NCBI GenBank assembly: GCA_014529385.2
Contig: CM043950.1
Span: 150,230,945 to 150,290,944, forward strand
DNA: 60,000 nucleotides
Direction: 5' to 3'
Source of the DNA: Adiantum capillus-veneris
Lineage: Eukaryota > Streptophyta > Polypodiopsida > Polypodiales > Pteridaceae
Part shown: positions 10,503 to 20,697 of the stretch, piece after piece
Numbering within the stretch: position 1 is the first letter of the stretch
Layout of the letters: every line of letters begins with the position of its first letter
The notes under the pieces: model-generated
The model's input: only the letters and a program-made list of their open reading frames with translations
What the model was told of the DNA's origin: nothing
Database searches by the model: none
Made by a program: the position numbers and the translations under genes

Positions 10503-11250
10503 GTGAAAAAAAAGGCGAGAAAGAGGTCACCCTCTTCTCCATCCTCTTCATCCTCTTCCTCTTATGAAGAAAGTGATGGTGTAGACAAGGAGGAACAAGG
10601 GAAGAAAAAGGAGAGAAATAGGTCACCGTCTTGTCCATCCTCCTCAAATTCATCCCCTTCTGCAGAAAGTGATGGTGCAACTTTCAAACCACCAAAAAGA
10701 AGAGGCCATAGGAAATCCTATGCCGCATGGAAGAGGAAATTCAAGCGCAAAAATTTCAAAGAGAGAGGGAAGAACATCCCTTTCCTTACCTATGATGGCA
10801 CCTTTGGTGCCACGGACAAAGTCTTGGCCTTCATACAACAATTTGATGTGGTGTTTGTAGATGAGGGATTCATGGAGTCCTCTAAGCTACACCATGTAGC
10901 TATGCATTTTTAAAATTCCCCCAGGCAATAGTGGTCTAGCCTATGAGAAAATGGTGAAGCTCCAAGAACATGGAAATCATTAAGAGCTTCCATCCCGAAG
11001 AAGTTTTTGGCTACCGATGCCAAAGACAAAGTACTGACCGAATGGTGAAGCTTGAAGCTCTCTCCCTACAAATCTATTCACAAATATGTAGACAAGTTTT
11101 GGGACTTACATCTCAAAGCCACTTTCTTCAAAAAGATGGATTTTTGAGAGCAAAAGCAACAATTCTGTGCGGGTCTAATTGAAGATATGGCGGAGTATGT
11201 TAACTCCCAAAGACCACACACCATATACGTGGTCATACACCATGTCTATA
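10503..11250 (+). pseudogene. gag remnant of chromovirus B
   Basis: Two tandem units of about 33 residues, rich in K/R, S-P and E-E-S-D, lie at about 10505-10680. They are followed by a basic stretch and the capsid-like block Y-D-G-T-F-G-A-T-D-K-V. The N-terminal ~170 codons seen in F are missing, and the leader joins directly to the basic repeats. The frame stops at about 10911 and is taken up again in other frames. The zinc knuckle present in F (about 55150) is deleted near 11230. Confidence 0.8.
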
Positions 11251-11640
11251 CTCACCACAAAGGATCTCCTCTATGCCATGCTTGGAGAAAGGTAAGAGAA
11301 CATGATGTTTTTATTCTTTTTGACCTTGGTTCTACTCACAATTTCATATCCACAGAGTTGGCCACCAAACTAGGCATCCAAGCCTATGAGATGGGAGATG
11401 TCCTATCCGCCAATGGTGCTTTCAAGGGGCAAGAAGCCTTAGTCACTCCCTTAATTGGGAAATTGAGGCTCTATGTTCAAAGCTATGTGGACAAGGAGGA
11501 CTTCTTTATCTCTCCTCTCAACCACGAAGATATAATCCTAGGGGCACCATGGTTTGATGGCATGGCTGCCAATGTTAAATTCTCTAAAAGGTACTTATTG
11601 TACATACGCAAGCTTTGAATATGTCAATAAAGAGCTCTAT
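11251..11640 (+). pseudogene. retropepsin remnant of chromovirus B
   Basis: The best preserved protease of the A/B set. The active site reads L-F-D-L-G-S-T-H-N-F-I. The region further on reads I-I-L-G-A-P-W-F, where the I-L-G block closes the retropepsin fold. The frame is open from 11187 to 11618. After residue ~130 it diverges from F near a small deletion, and the downstream part is caught in a 314-bp duplication next to element G. Confidence 0.82.
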
Positions 11641-12100
11641 TTCTGTGTACATGATTTTTGTTAACCATTCTCAAAATGAACCTAATTCTTTAGCAAAAGA
11701 AAATATAAACAATCACAAAGAATAAGATTTATCCACTTTTGTCAAGGGATTTCAAGATGTTTTTATTGACAACATACCTTGTGAACTACCTTGTTAACCA
11801 CCGGTGTCCACTTCTAGTAGTCATGGGCCGGTCTTGTCGGTCCAATAGGAAAAGGGTAAGAGTGATCACCGATGAGAGGTGCACTCTAACTGGAACATCC
11901 AATGGTTAGTTGGCTAAGCATGGGCGAGCTCATATAAAAGTCCCCTAAACCTATTTCTGTGTACATGATTTTTGTTAACCATTCTCAAAATGAACCTAAT
12001 TCTTTAGCAAAAGAAAATATAAACAATCACAAAGAATAAGAGTTATCCACTTTTCTCAAGGGATTTCAAGATGTTTTTATTGACAATATACCTTGTGAAC

Positions 12101-12105
12101 TACCT
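12101..12105. repeat. Left target-site duplication of G
   Basis: TACCT directly precedes the LTR start TGTTAACC. The same five bases follow the 3' LTR at 50305-50309. Confidence 0.9.
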
Positions 12106-12633
12106 TGTTAACCACCGGTGTCCACTTCTAGTAGTCATGGGCCGGTCTTGTCGGTCCAATAGGAAAAGGGTAAGAGTGATCACTGATGAGAGGTGCACTC
12201 TAACTGGAATATTCAAAGGTTAGTTGGCTAAGCATGGGCGCCCATGTGTGAATGGGCGAGCTCATATAAAAGTCACCTAAACCTAAAATTCACTCATTCT
12301 CTCATTTGTGCAATTGGAGAGTGCTCTTGCTCCATCTCCATCTTCTTCTTTATCTCCTTGTGTGTGTGTGTATGCATGAGAGAGAGAGAGTGTGTGTGTG
12401 ATTGAGCATTGCGACGACGGCACGAGGGCAGCAAGGTGGTTAATGTGGCACGGCGGTAGATCCTTCTTCTTCGCAGCGAGGAATCCTCCACGAAGGCGAG
12501 TGTAGGGTGGTGAGTGACACACTCTTTCTCTCTTAAGCTTACTAGATTAGTCTAGTTGTGTGCTTGCAGCCATTTGTGGCTCGTACACAATGTACGGCAA
12601 GTCCCTTGCATTGACATGTGCGATAGACGCGCA
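12106..12633 (+). repeat. 5' LTR of G
   Basis: TGTTAACCACCG to GACGCGCA, 528 bp. It begins TG and ends CA. A TATA box lies at 12265. A short GT/GA-rich tract lies at 12359-12400, where the 3' LTR has a long microsatellite. Confidence 0.88.
12265..12272 (+). promoter_or_regulatory. TATA box of G 5' LTR
   Basis: TATAAAAG about 160 bp into the LTR. It is identical in the 3' LTR at 49887-49894 and would set the start of the genomic RNA. Confidence 0.65.
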
Positions 12634-12640
12634 TATTTTT

Positions 12641-12658
12641 TGGCACCGTTGCCGGGGA
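12641..12658 (+). other. Primer-binding site of G, tRNA-Asp type
   Basis: TGGCACCGTTGCCGGGGA differs at one base from TGGCGCCGTTGCCGGGGA, the Asp-tRNA site used by many Athila/Tat elements. It lies 7 bases after the LTR. Confidence 0.85.
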
Positions 12659-13584
12659 AATGCCTTGCATTAAGCTCGAGTAGCACTCTATGCTTCTTTG
12701 TGGTGCATTATGAAATGTAGGAAAGGTAGAGAAAGACTGTGTGTGGCTTGTTGAGAAGGATTTGTGACCTTTGTTTTGCTGCAGTGTACTGTTTTTGTTA
12801 ATAAGATATTGTAATGTACCCTGTTTTTTCTATTGATAAGGTGTTATAACTAAGGTAGTATATCTATAATGTTAGTTTTGTAAGGTACAATAAGTAGATC
12901 TGTTAGCTAATGAGTTGTTGTAGTATTGTGTTAGTGTGTAACATTAGCTATGCTAGTTGTAAGTAGGTAGGTTAGTTGTGTGTGTGCTCGCGTGCGCAGC
13001 GTGGCCGCGACGACCTTATCCCAAAAATAAATTTATATAAAAAATCAAAGGTAGGACTACGATCGAGAATATTCCTCAAGCCCAAGCCCAAGCCCAAGCT
13101 CACCTTCAAGCTCAGGCCTCAGTCATCCTTTAAAATTACTTATTTTAGCCTCACGCGTTAGTAAAAATCAACCCTTTTGAGGATCATCGGAGCTTCGGGT
13201 AACGGAACGCTGTGCTGCAAAGCAAACCATGACCCCCTAAGCGATACGCTTGTTTTGAGCTATCACAGGCTCTAATCCAAAAAATGATCTTAAAAAGATA
13301 AAATTTAAAAAGATTAAAAAACATCAAAAAAACGGGGTGCAAAACGCCCAAACAATCAGGCGGTTAACCTTCGAGGGTATTCGTCTATACTTGTAGGGTG
13401 CCAAAGGCACAGGCATCTACGCTCTTTTCGTGTGCTAGAGGCCGAGCAACTAGAGAGCATTTTGATTTACGCGAGTTCTCAATACCCACCTACTTTAGGT
13501 TCCGAGCCCTCGGCACGAACCTAAGGTAGTACCACTCAGGACCCGGATATAACATCTAGTGACTCTTCCTCTGACTACGATATC
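12659..13584 (+). other. Leader of G between primer site and first gag ORF
   Basis: About 925 bp without a convincing gene. It holds a short CCCAAG-type tandem run at about 13078-13100 and a strong hairpin at 13490-13529. A short open frame at 12976-13161 has no recognisable domain and is not called. Confidence 0.6.
13490..13529 (+). other. Hairpin in the G leader, candidate packaging or dimer signal
   Basis: CTACTTTAGGTTC pairs with GAACCTAAGGTAG, 12 of 13 positions plus a G-U type step. The inner CGAG..CTCG can extend the stem. It lies 55 bp before the first gag ATG. The role is inferred from position only. Confidence 0.5.
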
Positions 13585-15945
13585 ATGGAGGGTTACCGAA
13601 TGCCTAATCCTGATAGTTCAAGCCAAGACATGCATGCCATGGTCCCATGGTCCAGGCCGAGCGTGCTTAGCCGCTTGAAGGAAACCTTTAGTAGATTCAC
13701 TTGCTCCGAACATGGAGCTAACGTTGTAAGTGAGGGGGGTGGAGAAGTAAATTATCTATTTTTGACCAGCATAGACCCTATGCTCTTAGAGAGTGTATAC
13801 ATGAATACTCCATTCACTGCACCCCTTGAATCTTCAGAGCTATCCTCCTCCAAGGTTATATTACCTGATGGTAGAATCCTTGCCGAAGTACAAGAAGTTG
13901 AGCGGTATATCATCGCGGCTAGTGAAAAGGAAATTGAGAGCTTACGCAAGGCGGAGCAATGAAGAGAGATAAAAGCAAAAGCTCCTATGTCAATGTCGTT
14001 GCTAGGAGAGAAAAAAAGTGCTCGTAAATTAGAACCCACTAAGGGTTAACCCATAGAGAGCCACATTGCATCTAGTTCAAAAGACACCCCTAGCACCTCA
14101 ATCCTAGATGTAGCATTCTTAAATGAGAACTGGGAGTACGAACTACAAAAGAAAACTCTGACCGACCTACACACAGGTCACACCTATTATGTGGGGTTGG
14201 TTAGATGTCCTACAATTCACAATGGGTGCTACTAGTGTGGAGGATCAACAACAAAGAGTTTGTGAGGTCATCCATAGGGTTATTGAGCTACAGAGATAGA
14301 ACAAGGGGATCCACATGCCTTCAACGGGTCTCATGATATTCTTGGATACAGGGATATCTAAACAACCAACCTTATCATCACAAATGGAGACTCCCTCCGT
14401 AAGTCCAATGGATCCTCCATAGGTTGTTTTGCCAGGGGTCTCAGTGCAATCTGAGCCCACAAGTGATAGCTTTACTTTTCCAAGTCTAGCTCATCTTTCC
14501 CTTGATGACACCATGGCTACCATACCTACCCCAATGATGGGCATGCCAAGAAACACGCCATGGACCTCATTTGTTAGTAAAGCACCACTACATGGTAGCT
14601 CAATGCCTGCAACAATACCTACAAGTGTGTACCAATCGTATACACCTATAGGTCCTTGTACTCATGTACGTAGTCCCTACCCCTCCCATTGTTTCGACAA
14701 CCTATGCTCCACAACCACGACACCCAAGTTCTTATTTCCATGGGACCATACCGGCTAGCATTAGCATGTCACATTCAACATTTGCTATGCCTAGGGCCAC
14801 ACATATGAACTTTGGGCTGCCACATGGCACACCACCGTATCAAACATAGAACCCAAAGGCTTCCTACATGTTGAGCCCAATGCCAATACCTACTCCACAT
14901 GTAGTCTCTGGAGCACCTTCACCCACGATGCCTGCTCACTTAGGTGACTTGGCAACATTTTTTTAAGCTATCAGTCGATCTATTGCTGAGAATATGTGTA
15001 ACACGCCTAATAGGGAACCTAGAAGTAAGGCAGTACAAATAGCCAAGCTCACACAAAAATTTAGTGGAGATGGGGTTGTGAGAAAGCATATCGAAGTGTT
15101 TGAACAAATATGTGATTCTCTAGGAGAACACAATGACCTGCATAAGAGTAATGCTTTAAGCCTAACCTTAAGTGGGAAGGCAGGGGATTGGTATAGAACC
15201 CTAAGGGTGGAAGAATACATATAAGAGGGAGTTCTTTAGGGTGTAGCCTCTCAGCTCTAGAAAGCCCAATGAGAGGAAGGAGAGTCGATGAGAGAATTTA
15301 TTAGTCGCTTAAAGAATTTGAACTGTTGTTGTAATCCAAATGAGAGCTTCAATAATAATCAATTTTGTGATAGACTCATTAGGGGATTACGACATGAGGA
15401 TATCTACAATGCCCTAGTCATTAGAGGTATCACCACTTGGGAAGTGGTCAACACCAATGTGATCCAATTGGAGAATAATTTAATGATTCAAGGAGAAAGA
15501 GTTTCTGTTGAGCCTAAATCTACTAGCTCGCAAGCATCGGGGCATCAGCCAATGACACTAAAGCCTATTGCTAAGGAGCCAAAGATATTTGAGATGAGTT
15601 TAGCAGATCTCACCAAGTCCATTCAAGAGAGTCTTAGAGACAATCATGCTCCACAAAACAATCATATGTATCCAAGAAGGAAGCAGCAATGTTGCTCACT
15701 ATTGTATGCTATGGACCGCATAGTACCAGTGAATGCCCTACTTTTAGAGTAAAATTCAATGGGAATTGCAATGCGTGTGGGAGGTATGGTCATCAAGCTA
15801 AGGATTGCATAGTACTTGAGCGCACAATGGCTAATAGACAAACCTTAGCATGGACAGACACACCTCAAGTGCCTGCATTGATGCCAGCCACACCTCCTGA
15901 ACAAACATCACAACACATGGTCCCTAGGGTCCAAAATGTTGTTGT
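13585..15945 (+). pseudogene. gag region of G, part 1 (before H)
   Basis: An N-terminal ORF of 125 codons (13585-13962) is followed by a decayed stretch and a proline/threonine-rich segment (about 14429-14850). A capsid-like region (about 14994-15560) contains F-S-G-D-G-V-V, L-S-G-K-A-G-D-W-Y-R and F-C-D-R-L-I-R-G-L-R, the usual retrotransposon gag signature. A canonical CCHC knuckle C-N-A-C-G-R-Y-G-H-Q-A-K-D-C lies at about 15767-15810. A degenerate knuckle precedes it. The frame runs unbroken into the H insertion site and resumes at 38667. Several stops and shifts are present. Confidence 0.78.
15941..15945. repeat. Left target-site duplication of H
   Basis: GTTGT precedes the LTR start TGAAAGG. 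The same bases follow the 3' LTR at 38662-38666. Confidence 0.9.
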
Positions 15946-17001
15946 TGAAAGGACGCTCTTTCAACAACATTTCCATAATAATTCCATTAAAGATTTCTCA
16001 AAGATTCTATAAAGATTCCACATGAAGATGGTGATGAAGGAATGAAGATAAAGATGGATGCTGCAACATGAAGATACAAGTTCATGGACGTCATTGAATA
16101 TCCCGTTATTATTATTTTGAGCCATTATGGCCACTTTTGTAATGTTTACGGGAACCTCATATTTTAAATCGGCACTTGTATTTTGGCCGCAGATGCTTGT
16201 ATCATGAGTAAAGCCAACTCAGTTTCTTGTAATTAAGCTCTGTAGAAGCCTAGGGACAATTCAGGTCATTTGGCCGCACATTATGTTTGAAGGCTTTGTA
16301 TATAAGCTGGAACCTAAGGCTTTGTAAAAACAACATTACGTTATCTCAATTAATATACAGTCGTGGGTTCTGCAGCACACAGTAGTGAGCTTCACGCACA
16401 CACACCGTCACGCACACTAATCACATTGCATATATGAGAGTAGGAGCGTGTTAGCATCGAGGAGCTCTCCGCGTCGACGCAAGCAATGCAAGCCAAGGAC
16501 CACATCGCGAGCCCGCATGCTACGAGCTATATTTGGTCGTAAGTACCTCAAACGACATCCGTTCTGAATGATCGAGTAGTCGTTAGAATCAGGGCGAGAA
16601 GCTCTTTGTGTTGATGTCTTTGTAGATCAGTTTCGGACACTTTCGAAATTGCTATTTTGAGTCTATCACGACAGCGATTAGAGGTCATACAGTTATGGTT
16701 TTCAAGGTTTAGGTGTTTGGCCACATAGGATATGTCCTTGTGAGTCTTACCCTCCGATTTTGAGTCATTCCGACTGTTTCGAGCTTGTAGTGTTTCGTAG
16801 GATGCGTTGTCTGTTTCTTTGCTTTATGGTAGTGTTGTGGTAGGATTAGTGACTGTAGAGTGTTGTTCGTGTCTAGCTCAGGGTTGACAACCCAGAGATT
16901 GCCTCCATGCCCTAGTCGGGTCAGCTACGTCCTCGGATTGACAGTTTGTTGGTCTGTGTTCTCGCTATGCTTCATCGTCCGTCGCGACGTACCCGCTAAA
17001 A
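15946..17001 (+). repeat. 5' LTR of H
   Basis: TGAAAGGACGC to CCGCTAAAA. The 3' LTR ends CCGCTAACA, so the normal CA end is mutated here. A TATA box lies at 16299-16305. Near 16664 a GAGTCTATC...CGATTAGAG sequence resembles the palindrome of the leader array. Confidence 0.88.
16299..16305 (+). promoter_or_regulatory. TATA box of H 5' LTR
   Basis: TATATAA, also present in the 3' LTR at 37947-37953. Conserved position in both LTRs supports a promoter role. Confidence 0.6.
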
Positions 17002-17002
17002 T

Positions 17003-17020
17003 TGGCCCCGTTGCCGGGGA
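17003..17020 (+). other. Primer-binding site of H, tRNA-Asp type
   Basis: TGGCCCCGTTGCCGGGGA, one base different from the usual Asp-tRNA site, starts one base after the 5' LTR. Confidence 0.85.
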
Positions 17021-17890
17021 TGAAGCGCTTAAACTAGCGTAGACTGCATCACTCGTGTTTGATAGTATAGCGTTTCTCTAGAGTTTTCTAGCGTGTTGTC
17101 ACCATTTGCCTTCTTAGTGGGAAGTCAGAGAGCGGATCTTTTGACTGAGGGATAGCAAGGGAGCCTGCGTCTCGCCGAGGTGGTCCACCATGAGGTTGAG
17201 GTATGGTTATATTATTTTGTTGTGTGTTTAGATAAGGTTTTATGGTTTGTGTGTTTGGTTGTGAAGAACTTGAAAGAGAAAAAACGCAAAGAAAAACACA
17301 AAAGGTAAGCAGAAGGCTGTTTGCTTGCCAGAAAGCAAAAACAACCATTCAACCATCCAAAGTAGGACTTTAGGTAGTGTAGAACATCTGATGTTGATCT
17401 AGAGAAATTTTGACATGAAAATGTGCTTGAAAACACAAAAGACGAAATTGTGCTGATTATGGTAAAAGTGCTCTAAAATGGTCGTTTGAAAGCCGATATC
17501 AGTGCTTGTTTTTGCATTGGAGACCTTAAGGTAGGGGAAAAACACAGATTTGGTCCAATCCACAAAAAAAAAAAAAACTCTAAAAAACCCAAAAAACAAA
17601 AATCTGAAACCATATCTGCAATTTTCAAAAAACAAAAAGTTTGACCTCAAGACCTTGTTTTGCATATGCTCTAGAGCTTGTATGTGAAATTTCAAAGCAT
17701 TTGCATCAGTGTTTGTGTATCTAAGTGGGAATTTGCTTTTTCCAAGTGTAAGGAAGTGAACTGTGAAATACTTGAATCCAAAGGAAAAGAAGTCCAAATT
17801 GAATGAAACTTTGGGGATAAGCTTCGAAGGGCATTGAGAACCAAACTGTCCAAAACCAGAAAAAAAATCACTTCCCAGTGGCTCTCTGCC
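17021..17890 (+). other. First part of the H leader, non-coding
   Basis: No gene is seen. Minus-strand open frames around 17088-17967 have low-complexity phenylalanine/serine-rich translations that reflect A/T-rich runs, including poly-A at about 17566-17577. They have no domain and are not called. Confidence 0.55.
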
Positions 17891-19841
17891 CAGTCTATCG
17901 TGATAGAATGATGAATTGGAGATAGACTCACAAACAGGCAAAATCCCTCATACCACAGGTAAAACACATCAATACAAGGCTGCTCCCAAAAATTGAGTGT
18001 ACTTGGACACCTGCTTGACCACCAAACCTCAAGTCTGGTGTTTAGAGTCTAATTTCAGAGACACAGTGGTAAAAAGACCTTGACCAATAGTCCAAACATT
18101 GCACAACTTTGTGTATTCACTATACAGAGGATAAGGAAACTAGTTGTGAAGAGAACTTTGTAAAAAGACCAAAACTGGGAAACTTTATGAGCCTATCGCG
18201 ATAGGTTGGGGATATTTAGTTGTGGACCTTATTTTGCAAATCCCTCCCAGGGATAGCTTAAGCAGAGCCTACATAGCATACACACAAAATTTCAAGGTGT
18301 TTGGATCACTAGAAGTGAATCTAAAGCCCAGATAGAGATTCAGGTTCTGACAAAAACACTAAAAATGGCCCAAAACACAAACCAAGTGTCCAAATTGCAT
18401 GAAATTTGAGGGATAGACACAAGAGAGTAAGGGAAATCTAAAAGTGAAGTCACAATGTTGAGTTGACTTTTCCTGCACAACTTGCTGAGTCTATCGCGAT
18501 AGACTCATGACATTTTGAGTGGGACAGTTTTTGGAAATTGTGACTAGATAGCTTGAATCCACTCCTCACCTAGATCTTAACCATCATTTCAAATTTGAAA
18601 TTGGACATCAAGAAGACCACCAAAGAACTTGTCTGGTGTTTTGAGTCAGACTTCAGAGACAAATTGGGTAAAGGGACTTGACCAAATTTCCAAACCTTGT
18701 GAAACTTGGTATACATGATCTACAGAGGGTAGGGAACACATCTGTGAAGAGAAAATTTGAAAAAAATATCATTTTAGTATACTTGGTGAGTCTATCAAGA
18801 TAGACTAAGAACCCAGTGATAGAAACTGAATTTTTCAAAAACCTATGTGGCATAGCTTGGAAAGGTGCTATCAAGGACACATAAAAATTTTGAAGTCATT
18901 TGGACATCAGAAAGTGGGTCTAAGACCATTTGAGAGGATCAACTTGTAGAAAACACCAGATCTGGTCTAAGTGACAAAGTAAAAGTCCAAACCACTTGAA
19001 AATTGGTAGGAGGACTAAGGAGAGGTGTTGGAACACAGTGGTATAGTCAAAGTTCAAGTTTGACCTATAAAAGGGGTACTTGCTGAGTCTATCGCGATAG
19101 ACTCAAAGCAGGGCCAAAGAAACTGAATTTTTCAAAACCCTCTGGAGCATAGCTTGTTTAGCCTCTCAGGAGGTTACACACAAAATTTGGTGCATTTTGG
19201 ACATTGGGAAGTCATCCTAAGTCTATTTTTTAGTGATCAGATAGACTCAGAATTCTAGAGTTGGAGTTAGAGACCTAAGAAAAAGTCCAAAACAAGTGGA
19301 AATTGGTGAGCAAGGTGTACATAGCATAGGGAACACAGTGGTGAAGAGAAATCTGGAAAATTTCCAAAACTGAAGAGTCTGCTGAGTCTATCATGATAGA
19401 CTAGGGTTTTTTCACAAAAATTGAAATTTTTGAAAACTGACCTTAGAGACTTGTTCTACATGTTGTTGTGAGCCTATGGTTAAATTTTGAGTAAATTTGG
19501 AGTATTGTAAGTGCATCTAAGTGGATTACTTCACAAGATCAAAAAAGAAACTGTTGTTTGATGCAAGTTACAAAGGAAAAGTATTCCAAATTGCTTGAAA
19601 CTTGGTGAGTAGTATCTCAAGAGAAGGGGGAACTCAAATCTGTAAAAACAGTTGAAAAATTGTATCCCAGTAACACTCTGGTGAGTCTATCGCGATAGAC
19701 TCAGAAATTCACTGTAGAAAAATCAAAATTCAAATCTGACTTCATAATTGGGTTCAGAAGGCCCATTATACCCTGTACACAAAGTTTGAGTGCATTTGGA
19801 CATCTGCAAGGGGTACTTGGTGAGTCTATCGCGATAGACAT
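17891..19841 (+). repeat. Tandem array of ~298-bp units, each with a central palindrome (H leader)
   Basis: Palindromes based on GAGTCTATCGCGATAGACTC start at 17891, 18189, 18487, 18788, 19085, 19384, 19683 and 19822. Spacings are 298, 298, 301, 297, 299, 299 and then 139. The copies at 18487, 19085 and 19683 are perfect 20-mers; 18192-18205 is a perfect 14-mer. Between palindromes the units share weaker phrases such as CATAGCTTG, TTTGGACATC, AAGTCCAAA and GGGAACAC, with clear divergence. Three units vary only at the central CG (to TG, CA or AA). The palindrome is better kept than the rest of the unit. The array sits between the primer site and the first ORF of H. Confidence 0.85.
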
Positions 19842-20279
19842 GTCATGAAAAAAAATTGAGAATTTTTTTGAAACCAAGTATACCACTGGGTTTATCATTG
19901 CCTAAGGAGTGCACAGACCAATTTTGGGCTCAAACTGACCACTTGCAAAAACATCAGATAGAGCAACTTTCCAAATTACATCTCACTGTTTTGGTCATAA
20001 CTTTCACATACGGACTCCGATTCCAAAACTTTTTTATCAAAACGTAGCTTGAGAGCATCATTACAGATCTTAGAGTAAATTGACCAAAATGGTTGCCAAC
20101 GGTTTTAAGGCCTCAATATGCATCCGAAAGTCAGGGGTGTCTAAAACCGACAATTTGACAGAATTGTGAGAAAACGCTCACGGTTTTGGACATAGTTTTG
20201 GATTTTCCCTGACCAAAACACTTGAACACACTGAGAGAGGTATTACTACAGCAAGCTACAACTATTAATCCTAGAAGTC

Positions 20280-20697
20280 ATGTCTACATCAAACTCAGAC
20301 TCAGCTTATACAAGCACATGGATTGCAGGGATAGATGAGCACCCGCTCAGAATAGATCTTCCAAAGCTACAGTACATAAAGACCAATTTTGTGGAGAGAG
20401 TTTGGACGTACAACCATGAGAGTGAAGGACTATATAGGTATATGAATGGAGATCAAATCAACCTTTACAGTTTCTTAGAGCCTTACCCAGATGAGCTGAC
20501 AGAGTACAAGCTCTTATATATCTATACATACGAGGTTGACCAACAATGGACATCTTTATTTGTTGACAAGTATGGACGAGAATATAGAGCTGTAGAAAGC
20601 ACAAATTCGCGAACCAAATTAGAGATGAGTGGATATTTGGTCAATGAAGGACCTCAGATACATCCACCAAACACAGGAACCTCTAAGAGACACAGGA
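20280..20697 (+). pseudogene. Unknown ORF of H, truncated by the C-D insertion
   Basis: An open frame starts M-S-T-S-N-S-D-S and runs about 139 codons before entering the LTR of C; the frame stays open to 20858 only by reading into that LTR. It is rich in tyrosine and acidic residues. I do not recognise a domain. Position, first after the leader, suggests it is the N-terminal part of the H gag polyprotein. The remaining part is not found on the far side of C-D. Confidence 0.55.

Larger units (their letters stand above)
11637..12282 (+). repeat. Tandem duplication (about 314 bp) spanning the chromovirus B / element G junction
   Basis: Copy 1 (11637-11950) and copy 2 (11951-12282) each contain about 155 bp of chromovirus B followed by the first part of the G LTR, starting TGTTAACC at 11792 and again at 12106. 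Copy 2 has 18 extra bases near 12240. Because each unit contains the insertion junction with its TACCT, the duplication happened after G inserted. Confidence 0.9.

Noticed and set aside
11792-11950. TGTTAACC at 11792 as the true 5' LTR start of G
   Set aside because: It belongs to the duplicated junction unit. The LTR leading to the primer site starts at 12106 and matches the 3' LTR there, including the 18 bases missing from the first copy.
17399-17967. Minus-strand ORF of 180 codons
   Set aside because: Phenylalanine/serine-rich translation of A/T-rich leader repeats of H; no domain, wrong strand for the element.
17891-19841. CRISPR array as an explanation for regularly spaced palindromes
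   Set aside because: Period is about 298 bp, spacers are related to each other, the context is a plant retroelement leader, and no cas genes exist.
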